The translations under genes and the position numbers were made by a program. 8,995 nucleotides of DNA from Pseudomonadota bacterium. GTDB lineage: Bacteria > Pseudomonadota > Gammaproteobacteria > Burkholderiales > JABEVD01. The stretch spans positions 1 through 8,995 of the forward strand of contig JAJZPK010000093.1 of NCBI GenBank assembly GCA_021811205.1. Direction: 5' to 3'. Below are positions 1-5,503 of the stretch, piece by piece. How positions within the stretch are numbered: position 1 is the stretch's first letter; each line of letters starts with the position of its first letter. The notes under the pieces were generated by a model. It ran no database searches. It saw only the letters and a list, made by a program, of their open reading frames with translations, and was not told the DNA's origin.

Positions 1-575
1 TCTATGCCGTAAGGAACGAAGTCGGTCAGCAGGAAGCTATTCAGGCTTCCCTCAAGCATGCGCACTCCCCGGCAGAAATCGAAAAGCGAGCGCCCTGGTG
101 GGCCGACAGGAAGATGCTGCTGCGCAGGATTTTCCCGGTGGCCGCTGCCATTCTCATCATTACCGCCTTCGCTGTGAAGCTGTCCCTGGAACCCGCCAGG
201 CTCCCTTCTCCTGCGCAAGCTCCATTGCCCCAGTCCGCGCCTGTTGCCGTGTCCATGCCTGCCGCCGCCTCCACCCCTGTTGCCCACCCTTCCCCGGCGA
301 AGCCGGAAAAAAAGCATGCGGCAAGGAAAAGGAAGGAAGAAGTTCACCACAAGAAAGCGCTGCCGGAGACGACATCGACCCTAGTATTCAGGATCATGCC
401 GTGGGGCGAAATCTACGTGGACGGCAAAAAGCGCGGCGTCAGCCCGCCGCTCAAGGAACTGAACCTGAAATCGGGCAAGCACGAGATCGAAATCAGGAAC
501 ACGAATTTGCCCAGCTATGCCAAAACGGTTGAAACGAAACCCGGCGAGAGCGTTATAATCGAGCATAATTTCTAG
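1..575 (+). CDS. PEGA-domain membrane protein, C-terminal part (5' end outside window)
   Basis: The reading frame is open from the left edge (first full codon at 3) to the TAG at 573-575, so this is the last 190 codons of a longer gene. The ATG at 114 sits at the start of the membrane segment and is probably internal. Counting from that Met, a hydrophobic helix (about residues 6-22) follows a basic stretch, so the missing N-terminal part should be cytoplasmic. A Pro/Ala-rich linker (about 28-64) and a Lys/Arg/His-rich stretch (65-81) lead to a C-terminal PEGA domain (about 88-153) with the signature PWGEIYVDGKKRGVSPPL. PEGA domains are small extracytoplasmic beta domains, often at the end of bacterial Ser/Thr kinases or envelope proteins. 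With a Ser/Thr kinase two genes downstream, the unseen part could be a kinase or other signalling domain, but nothing here shows it. The lipoprotein gene starts 12 bases after the stop, so the two are probably cotranscribed. Confidence 0.8.
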   Translation, partial: YAVRNEVGQQEAIQASLKHAHSPAEIEKRAPWWADRKMLLRRIFPVAAAILIITAFAVKLSLEPARLPSPAQAPLPQSAPVAVSMPAAASTPVAHPSPAKPEKKHAARKRKEEVHHKKALPETTSTLVFRIMPWGEIYVDGKKRGVSPPLKELNLKSGKHEIEIRNTNLPSYAKTVETKPGESVIIEHNF

Positions 576-587
576 GGTGGAGAATTT

Positions 588-953
588 ATGGCGAGAATAT
601 GGATTTTCGCGATCATTCTGCTTTCCGGATGCGCAGGAATAATCCCCCTGCACCAATCCAAGGGCAAGAAGATGCTGGATGTCGGCATCCAGCATTACGA
701 GGACGGTGACTACGGCAATGCCGTCTCCGAAATCCAGGCGGCTTTGAAAGCAGGCCTTGCCGATTCTTCAGACCAGGTGAAAGCCCACAAATTTCTCGCC
801 TTCACCTATTGCGTCACCGACAGGCGGACGCTTTGCGGCGATGAATTCAAGAAAATCCTGGCCATCGACCCGAAATTCAACCTTGCGCCTGCCGAGGCCG
901 GACATCCGATATGGGGTCCGGTATTCCTCGATGTCAAGGGGGAAGCCAAATAG
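588..953 (+). CDS. TssQ-like TPR lipoprotein
   Basis: A 121-residue lipoprotein. A short signal peptide (MARIWIFAIILLSG) ends in a lipobox, L12-S-G-C15. Residue 16 is Ala, not Asp, which favours sorting to the outer membrane. The mature part holds TPR-like helices (about residues 29-62 and 63-96: an HYEDGDYGNAVSEIQAAL helix pair, then DEFKKILAIDP). The closing PAEAGHPIWGPVFLDVK resembles, from memory, the TssQ family of type VI secretion-associated lipoproteins, which carry a similar AHKFLAFTYCV segment. C75 and C83 could form a disulfide in the periplasm. The ATG at 588 has a purine-rich ribosome site (GGGTGGAG, 575-582). No type VI structural gene is visible, so the link to secretion is only by family name. 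Its position between a PEGA membrane protein and a tail-anchored kinase suggests it is the envelope sensor or scaffold of that kinase system. Confidence 0.75.
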   Translation: MARIWIFAIILLSGCAGIIPLHQSKGKKMLDVGIQHYEDGDYGNAVSEIQAALKAGLADSSDQVKAHKFLAFTYCVTDRRTLCGDEFKKILAIDPKFNLAPAEAGHPIWGPVFLDVKGEAK

Positions 954-2020
954 GACTGCCTGAAAGAATCGGTCGATACGAAATCGCCTCCGAACTCGGC
1001 AGGGGGGCAATGGGCGTCGTCTACAAGGCGCTCGACCCGGTCCTGGACAGGACGGTTGCGATCAAGACATTGAATCTTTCCCTTTCGGACAAGGAGCTCA
1101 AGGAATACGAAGCACGCTTCTACCAGGAAGCCAAAGCGACCGGAAAGATCAGTCACCCCAACATCGTCAGCCTGTTCGACGTGGGAAGAAGCGACGGCCA
1201 CGTCTACATGGCCATGGAATACCTGGAGGGCCAGGAACTCCGAACCATCCTCGATTCTGAAAAACGCCTGGATACGGATCGGATCGTCGACATCGCGAGA
1301 CAGGTCGCCGAAGGGCTTGCCTATGCCCATGATCACCACATCGTGCATCGCGACATCAAGCCGTCGAACATCATGATTCTGAGAAACGGGCTCGTGAAGA
1401 TCACCGACTTCGGCATTGCAATGGTCCCCGCATCATCCGTCAAGACGATGACGGGCATGGTCATGGGTTCCCCGCAATACATGTCGCCCGAACAGGTGAG
1501 CGGCAAAAAGCTCGATCATCGCGCCGACATCTTCTCTCTAGGCGTTGTGCTTTACGAAATGCTGACTGGCAAAGTGCCTTTCACTGGCGAGAACATCCAT
1601 GCGATCATGTACCAGACCGTCAATCTCAGCCCTTCACCGCCGAGCGCCGTCAATCCGGAAATCCCTCGCATCCTGGACTATATCGTCGCCAAGTCCCTGG
1701 CCAAGCAGGCGGACGAGCGCTACCAGAGCGCTCGGGAACTGGCCGAAGACCTGAAGGAATGCGCCTCTCAATTCGGCGCCGGGGAAATGGCGCCGATGGC
1801 CGCCTATTTCACTGAAAACGAGTCGCAGGACATGTCGCCCACGCTCGGCATCTCTAAGGATTTCGATTCCCTGGAGGCGACGAGGCAGCTTGCCATACTG
1901 ACAGAATTCCACGGGCACTTCGGCAAGGGGCGGCAAATCGAGGATGCGGATTTGCTGATTCTTTGGGGCGGGTTTCTCGCCTTCTCCATTATTATCGTCT
2001 TCCTGATTTTTTACCTTTAA
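911..2020 (+). CDS. Hanks-type Ser/Thr protein kinase with C-terminal membrane anchor
   Basis: A 369-residue open frame with a complete eukaryotic-like kinase domain at about residues 21-285. Visible motifs are the glycine loop GRGAMG (30-35), VAIK with catalytic Lys52, a likely alpha-C Glu73, the catalytic loop HRDIKPSN (146-153, Asp148), DFG (166-168) and SPE in place of APE (192-194). All residues needed for catalysis are present. The HRD arginine points to activation-loop phosphorylation; the loop has Ser/Thr at 175, 176, 179 and 181. After a roughly 60-residue linker, a hydrophobic helix (about 349-368) ends the protein, leaving no periplasmic domain. The start is uncertain. ATG 911 lies inside the lipoprotein gene in another frame (43-base overlap) with a poor ribosome site. 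Residues before L17 look like out-of-frame lipoprotein sequence, so translation may begin at CTG 956, with GGGGGAAG (939-946) upstream. It probably phosphorylates Ser/Thr of envelope or regulatory partners; substrates are not evident. Confidence 0.9.
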   Translation: MGSGIPRCQGGSQIGLPERIGRYEIASELGRGAMGVVYKALDPVLDRTVAIKTLNLSLSDKELKEYEARFYQEAKATGKISHPNIVSLFDVGRSDGHVYMAMEYLEGQELRTILDSEKRLDTDRIVDIARQVAEGLAYAHDHHIVHRDIKPSNIMILRNGLVKITDFGIAMVPASSVKTMTGMVMGSPQYMSPEQVSGKKLDHRADIFSLGVVLYEMLTGKVPFTGENIHAIMYQTVNLSPSPPSAVNPEIPRILDYIVAKSLAKQADERYQSARELAEDLKECASQFGAGEMAPMAAYFTENESQDMSPTLGISKDFDSLEATRQLAILTEFHGHFGKGRQIEDADLLILWGGFLAFSIIIVFLIFYL

Positions 2021-2029
2021 GGAATATCC

Positions 2030-2230
2030 ATGCCAATCTACGATTACCGCTGCAGCGATTGCGGAAACACCTTCGAAACTCTGGTAAAGAAGGACACCGT
2101 GCCTGCCTGCCCCAAATGCAAAAGCAGCCATCTCGAGAAACTGCTCTCGATTCCATCCCCCCCCGTGACCCATTCCGCCCCGGAACCCGCCTGCCAGCCG
2201 GGCGGATGCGGCGCCTGTCGCTTCAACTAG
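2030..2230 (+). CDS. FmdB-family zinc-ribbon protein
   Basis: A 66-residue protein starting MPIYDYRC, the hallmark start of the FmdB-type putative regulatory proteins. Two CxxC knuckles, C8-S-D-C11 and C27-P-K-C30, form a likely zinc ribbon. The usual SxxLEKLLSIPSPP stretch follows. The C-terminal tail has three more cysteines (C55, C60, C63) in a Gly-rich context, as is common in these proteins. AAGGA (2019-2023) is a good ribosome site for ATG 2030. It begins nine bases after the kinase stop, so it may be cotranscribed with it. Its molecular function is not established; the name comes from a gene linked to amidase/formamidase regulation. It may be a conserved neighbour with no role in the kinase pathway. 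Confidence 0.9.
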   Translation: MPIYDYRCSDCGNTFETLVKKDTVPACPKCKSSHLEKLLSIPSPPVTHSAPEPACQPGGCGACRFN

Positions 2231-2248
2231 GGTGTTGACGCGCCCTAG
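2227..2248. terminator. Weak shared hairpin between two convergent genes
   Basis: CTAGGG (2227-2232) pairs with CCCTAG (2243-2248) across a ten-base loop. The arms include the stop codon of the zinc-ribbon gene (2228-2230) and that of the minus-strand regulator (2245-2247), which converge with only 14 bases between them. No T-run follows on either strand, so this is at best a weak bidirectional terminator. It may be an accident of two facing TAG stops. Confidence 0.25.
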
Positions 2249-3543
2249 ACGAAATCGTAGCGCTTGAGCTTGCGGTAAAGCGTTCTTTCGCTGATGCCTA
2301 GCGCATCCGCGACGCGTCTTCTGTGACCGTCGAATCGTGCAAGCAGCATGGAAATGTGCTCGGCTTCAACCCTGGCGATCGAGGCGTCCGCCTGGGCAAC
2401 TGGTTTCTCCTCGACGACATGATGCAAGGGTTTGTTGCCGAGATGGATGTTATTTGGCGTGATGAGACCGTGATTGCATACCGCTGCCGCTTTCTGCAGG
2501 ATGTTCCTGAGTTCGCGCACATTCCCGGGAAAGTCATGAGTTTTCAGCTTTTCTATTGCATCAGGCGTGATCCTGAAGGGCGGCATACCCGAGCGCGCAA
2601 TGCCTGACAGAATGAATTCGACCAATGCAGGAATGTCGGCCTCCCGCTCCCTCAAAGTGGGAAGCCGCACATCGACGGCTGCGATGCGATAATAAAGGTC
2701 CTTGCGAAAATGTCCGCTCCTGACCATCTCCACGAGATCCCTGTTCGTGGCGAAAACAAGGCGCACGTCGGCGCGCAGGGTCTCCACGCCGCCCAGCCGC
2801 CTGAATTCACCGCTTTCCAGCACCCTCAGCAGCTTGGCCTGCATGGCAATCGGGATCTCCCCCACCTCGTCGAGGAAAAGCACGCCGCCGTCGGCCATTT
2901 CGAAAAGCCCGGGCTTCCTTCCGATGCAACCCGTGAAGGCGCCGCGTTCATGGCCGAAAAGCTCGTCTTCGAACAGATTGTCCGCAATGGAGGCGCAATT
3001 GAGGGTCACGAAAGGCTTGTTTCGCCGCTCCGAACGACTGTGAATGTACTGCGCTGCAAGCTCCTTCCCCACTCCGCTTTCTCCGAGCAAAAGGACGGAT
3101 GCGCCCGACCCTGCCACCCTGGACAGATGATCAATACAGGAAAGGAATGCAGGGGATGAACCCACCATGCGCATTTTTCTCGAATCCAGTTCTTCAGAGC
3201 TTGCAATCCGGAATATGGCTTCTCCGAGATAGCGCCCCACCGGATGCCCCTTGATGCGCACGTATTCCTTGTGCTGATGAGAATCGAAATGGGTATGGAT
3301 GACCTCATGCATTTTTCCGGTTCTGAATACTTCCCTGTGCGGACAATCCTCTCCATTCTCGTGACAGGGCACTTCGGAAAGATGCGAAATTTCGTGGCAA
3401 AGCCTGCCCACCACATCCTGTCTGTCCACCCCATAATTGAGACAGTAGGCGCGGTTGGCTGCGACAATGCGGTAATGCTCGTCGATCAGAACGAAAGGGT
3501 TCTCCTGAACATCGATCAGGGACTGAAGTTCGAATGCGTCCAT
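2245..3543 (-). CDS. fisR: FisR-like sulfane-sulfur-responsive sigma-54 activator
   Basis: A 432-residue enhancer-binding protein with three parts. The N-terminal PAS-like sensor (about 1-115) has cysteines at 49, 60 and 67. These 11- and 7-residue intervals equal those I recall for C53, C64 and C71 of Cupriavidus FisR, which react with sulfane sulfur. The AAA+ domain (about 125-350) has Walker A GESGVGKE (154-161), Walker B VLFLDE (221-226) and the sigma-54 contact loop GAFTGC (201-206), where the usual last Ala is Cys. A Fis-type helix-turn-helix closes the protein (about 392-432, RRRVADALGISERTLYRKLKRY). No phosphoacceptor receiver domain is present, so the signal should act directly on the PAS part. 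A stop codon two codons upstream fixes ATG 3543 as the first possible Met; no clear ribosome site precedes it. It diverges from the sulfur operon and probably activates it. Confidence 0.85.
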   Translation of the reverse strand: MDAFELQSLIDVQENPFVLIDEHYRIVAANRAYCLNYGVDRQDVVGRLCHEISHLSEVPCHENGEDCPHREVFRTGKMHEVIHTHFDSHQHKEYVRIKGHPVGRYLGEAIFRIASSEELDSRKMRMVGSSPAFLSCIDHLSRVAGSGASVLLLGESGVGKELAAQYIHSRSERRNKPFVTLNCASIADNLFEDELFGHERGAFTGCIGRKPGLFEMADGGVLFLDEVGEIPIAMQAKLLRVLESGEFRRLGGVETLRADVRLVFATNRDLVEMVRSGHFRKDLYYRIAAVDVRLPTLREREADIPALVEFILSGIARSGMPPFRITPDAIEKLKTHDFPGNVRELRNILQKAAAVCNHGLITPNNIHLGNKPLHHVVEEKPVAQADASIARVEAEHISMLLARFDGHRRRVADALGISERTLYRKLKRYDFV

Positions 3544-3544
3544 A

Positions 3545-3562
3545 TGTCAATTTGTCATGACA
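3545..3562 (+). promoter_or_regulatory. Putative FisR upstream activating site 1
   Basis: TGTCAATTTGTCATGACA. It matches site 3 (3588-3605) at 16 of 18 positions and contains the perfect palindrome TGTCATGACA (3553-3562). Its centre lies near -104 relative to the predicted start of transcription at 3658. It ends one base from the regulator's own ATG (3543), so occupancy would also block translation initiation or transcription of fisR. Assignment to FisR is inference from position and repetition. Confidence 0.65.
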
Positions 3563-3567
3563 GGATC

Positions 3568-3585
3568 AGTCAATCTAACATGAAA
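3568..3585 (+). promoter_or_regulatory. Putative FisR upstream activating site 2 (degenerate)
   Basis: AGTCAATCTAACATGAAA matches site 3 at 14 of 18 positions, keeping GTCAAT and ACATGA. It starts 23 bases after site 1 and 20 bases before site 3, so the three boxes lie on about the same face of the helix. It has lost the right half of the palindrome and is probably the weaker site, filled cooperatively. Confidence 0.5.
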
Positions 3586-3587
3586 AA

Positions 3588-3605
3588 CGTCAATTTGACA
3601 TGACA
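3588..3605 (+). promoter_or_regulatory. Putative FisR upstream activating site 3 (promoter-proximal)
   Basis: CGTCAATTTGACATGACA. It contains the inverted repeat GTCAA-T-TTGAC (3589-3599), which overlaps a near-palindrome TGACATGACA (3596-3605). Its centre is near -61, closer than most sigma-54 enhancers, and only 26 bases separate it from the -24 element. No IHF-like site is obvious in that gap, which fits short-range contact rather than a long loop. Confidence 0.65.
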
Positions 3606-3631
3606 TTCCCGAAATTTGCACGATTTTCGAT

Positions 3632-3647
3632 TGGCACGGTCATTGCA
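3632..3647 (+). promoter_or_regulatory. Sigma-54 (-24/-12) promoter of the sulfur operon
   Basis: TGGCACGGTCATTGCA fits the consensus TGGCACG-N4-TTGCA/T at every defined base. The -24 GG is at 3633-3634 and the -12 GC at 3645-3646, which predicts a transcript start near 3658 and a leader of about 49 bases before the dsrE-type gene. It lies beside a sigma-54 activator gene and three upstream repeat boxes, so functional assignment is strong. RpoN would be supplied from elsewhere in the genome. Confidence 0.92.
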
Positions 3648-3706
3648 TACATGGAGGAGGCCTTATTTCCGGGCCATGAACTACAATGTATTTTGAGAGG
3701 TGCTAA

Positions 3707-4093
3707 ATGAGCAAGATTTGCGTAGTAGTGGTATCAGGCAATCTCGAGCGCCTGCAGATGGCTGCCATGGTGACTTCCGTCGCTGCGGTAAGCGGGCATG
3801 AAACCCTGGTTTTTTTCTCGATGAATGCCCTGCCGTATTTCACCAAGGACAGCAGTGAAAAGGCTCCCGTCGAAGGCGAGATGGGGAGGCTGATACTCGA
3901 AAAGAATGTTCCCGAATTCAAGATGCTGTTCGAGCAGTCTGTTGAACTCGGAGATGCCAAAATCTATCCTTGTTCGATGGCCATGGACGTTCTCGGCATC
4001 GAACAGGAAGATCTCGAAGACTATCTCGGCGAAGCGACAGGACTGACGAAGTTCCTCGACGACGCCAAGGACAGTCAAGTCTGGACATTCTGA
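3707..4093 (+). CDS. DsrE-family sulfur-carrier protein (DsrE2/DsrE3-like)
   Basis: A 128-residue DsrE/DsrF-type protein. The N-terminus [38 protein letters not shown] gives the first strand, helix and strand of the fold. The segment [14 protein letters not shown] (85-98) places Cys89 where DsrE2/DsrE3 proteins carry the persulfide-forming cysteine (compare CxMSMDVMG, from memory). Cys5 lies in the first strand and is probably structural. It is shorter than many DsrE2 proteins and has no membrane segment, so it should be soluble and cytoplasmic, often as a homo-oligomer. GAGAGG (3695-3700) is a good ribosome site. It is the first gene of the sigma-54 operon, 11 bases ahead of tusA. DsrE-TusA pairs pass sulfur between their cysteines, so the likely job is to accept or hand over sulfane sulfur. 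The exact subfamily is uncertain. Confidence 0.85.
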   Translation: MSKICVVVVSGNLERLQMAAMVTSVAAVSGHETLVFFSMNALPYFTKDSSEKAPVEGEMGRLILEKNVPEFKMLFEQSVELGDAKIYPCSMAMDVLGIEQEDLEDYLGEATGLTKFLDDAKDSQVWTF

Positions 4094-4104
4094 AAGGAAA
4101 ACAA

Positions 4105-4335
4105 ATGGCGGAAAGAAAAATCATCGATGCGCGCGGAAGCTTCTGCCCAGGCCCGCTGATGGAACTCATCGCAGGCATGAAAATGGCGAGCGTCGGAGAT
4201 GAACTCGAAGTGCTCTCGAGCGACAAAGGTTCGGCAACCGACGTGCCCGAATGGATCAAGAAGGTCGGACACGAACTCATCGGCACAAGCGAAGACAATG
4301 GCGTCTGGCGCATCGTGGTCAGAAAAGCCAAATAA
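4105..4335 (+). CDS. tusA: TusA-family sulfur carrier
   Basis: A 76-residue TusA protein. IIDARGSFCPGPLMEL holds the family signature CPxP (C14-P-G-P17) at the start of the first helix; Cys14 carries the persulfide. The rest follows the two-layer alpha/beta fold (DELEVLSSDKGSATDVPEWIKKVGHEL, then NGVWRIVVRK). The frame is open further upstream to 3970, but that part overlaps the dsrE-type gene and does not look like TusA. ATG 4105 follows AAAGGAAA (4093-4099) and gives the usual length. In sulfur oxidisers TusA moves sulfane sulfur from primary oxidation enzymes to DsrE-type proteins and on to sulfite-forming systems. Its place between dsrE and sqr suggests it is the acceptor, direct or indirect, of sulfur from the SQR. 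A tRNA-thiolation TusA is the alternative, less likely in this operon. Confidence 0.93.
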   Translation: MAERKIIDARGSFCPGPLMELIAGMKMASVGDELEVLSSDKGSATDVPEWIKKVGHELIGTSEDNGVWRIVVRKAK

Positions 4336-4358
4336 CATCACTAACGAGGGAGGGAAAA

Positions 4359-5492
4359 ATGAGGATATTGATCGTAGGCGGCGGCATGGGCGGAACCATA
4401 CTCGCCAACAATCTTGCGCGCAGGTTGACCACCGAACTCAAGAGCGGAAAGGCGCGCATCACCATGCTTTCCGCATCCGACAAGCACATGTACCAGCCTG
4501 GACTCCTTTATCTTGCAGTGGGCAGGATAGCCCCGGACGAATTGTATCGGGATCAGGCCAGCCTGCTGGAGCCTGGCATCGAATTCCATGTCGACCCGGT
4601 GACTGAATTCAAGCTCGACAAGAACGAGGTCGTCACCCAGGGCGGAAAAACCCATGCCTACGACATCCTTGTGATCGCGACCGGCTCGCGCATGACGCCT
4701 GAAACCATTCCAGGTCTTGCCGAAAATTGCGAGACCTTCTACACGGAAGCTACCGCGCTCAAGATGTTCAAGCGCCTGAGGGAATTCGAAGGCGGGAAAG
4801 TGGTGATCACCGTCGGCGTGCCGCACAAGTGCCCGATGGCGCCCCTGGAAATCACCTTCATGCTGCATGATTATTTCAAGGATCGCGGCATGCTCGACAA
4901 GGTCAAGCTGCATTACACCTACCCCATCGGCCGCACCCACAGTCTGGAGAACGTGGCCAAATGGGCCACACCTGAATTCGACAGGCTGGGCATCACCTAC
5001 GAGACGCTCTTCAACATGAAGGAAGTCGATGGTGCGAACAAAATCTTGAAGAGCGAGGAAGGCACTGAAGTCAATTACGATCTCCTGATCGCGATTCCGG
5101 CGCACAAGGGCATGGAAGTCATCGAAAAGAACGGCCTGGGACAAAACGGCTGGATCCCGACCCATCGCCATCAGCTCAACATGGAAGGAAGAAGCAACGT
5201 CTTCGTGCTCGGCGACACTACCAATCTGCCCATCAGCAAGGCGGGCTCCACCGCCCACTTCGAAGCAGACACGCTTGGAGAAAACATCGCGGGGATGATC
5301 AAGATGGGCACGCCGGTGCGCGACTACGACGGCAAGGTATTCTGCTTCATCGAAGCGGGCAAGGACCGTGCGACCTATGCCATGTTCAACTACCAGAACC
5401 CGCCCGAACCGAAAGCGCCGACCAAGGCCGTCCACTGGTTCAAGATGGCCTACAACAAGCTCTATTGGGTTTCGGCTCGCGGACTGCTTTGA
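4359..5492 (+). CDS. sqr: Sulfide:quinone oxidoreductase-like flavoprotein
   Basis: A 377-residue FAD-dependent disulfide oxidoreductase. MRILIVGGGMGG gives the FAD dinucleotide fold at the N-terminus. A second FAD contact, VFVLGDTTNLPISKAGSTAH, lies at 282-300. Three cysteines, C124, C158 (in VPHKCPMAPLE) and C329 (in GKVFCFIEAG), sit where SQRs have their redox pair and third cysteine (about 128, 160 and 356 in the acidithiobacillus enzyme, from memory). The C-terminal stretch HWFKMAYNKLYWVSARGLL is amphipathic and aromatic, like the membrane-binding helix of SQR. It should sit on the inner membrane, oxidise sulfide to sulfane sulfur and reduce quinone. The frame runs up to 4251, but GAGGGAGGG (4346-4354) and the start of the FAD fold fix ATG 4359. 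A flavocytochrome-c-like or other sulfur-handling oxidoreductase is possible; I cannot assign the SQR type. Confidence 0.85.
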   Translation: MRILIVGGGMGGTILANNLARRLTTELKSGKARITMLSASDKHMYQPGLLYLAVGRIAPDELYRDQASLLEPGIEFHVDPVTEFKLDKNEVVTQGGKTHAYDILVIATGSRMTPETIPGLAENCETFYTEATALKMFKRLREFEGGKVVITVGVPHKCPMAPLEITFMLHDYFKDRGMLDKVKLHYTYPIGRTHSLENVAKWATPEFDRLGITYETLFNMKEVDGANKILKSEEGTEVNYDLLIAIPAHKGMEVIEKNGLGQNGWIPTHRHQLNMEGRSNVFVLGDTTNLPISKAGSTAHFEADTLGENIAGMIKMGTPVRDYDGKVFCFIEAGKDRATYAMFNYQNPPEPKAPTKAVHWFKMAYNKLYWVSARGLL

Positions 5493-5503
5493 GGGGAGGC
5501 GTC

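Noticed and set aside
1774..1795. Seven-base-pair GC hairpin (CGGCGCC/GGCGCCG) in the kinase gene
   Set aside because: Short stem with an eight-base loop in GC-rich coding DNA; expected by chance.
3676..3696. A six-codon possible leader peptide (MNYNVF) in the dsrE leader
   Set aside because: No ribosome site at useful distance, and no attenuator-like structure follows it.
3651..3710. A 19-codon frame in the dsrE leader whose stop overlaps the dsrE start
   Set aside because: Its ATG lies about seven bases upstream of the transcript start predicted from the sigma-54 promoter, so it would not be on the message.
3970..4104. Upstream extension of tusA from ATG 3970
   Set aside because: It lies in the dsrE-type gene out of frame, is Arg-rich and unlike TusA; ATG 4105 has its own ribosome site and gives the family length.
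4251..4358. Upstream extension of sqr from ATG 4251
   Set aside because: It overlaps tusA out of frame, and the FAD-binding fold starts exactly at the Met encoded at 4359 after a strong ribosome site.
4341..5435. A 364-codon open frame on the minus strand opposite sqr
   Set aside because: Its product has no recognisable domain and is rich in His, Arg and Val, typical of an antisense shadow. The plus strand encodes a clear SQR-like flavoprotein with a good ribosome site.
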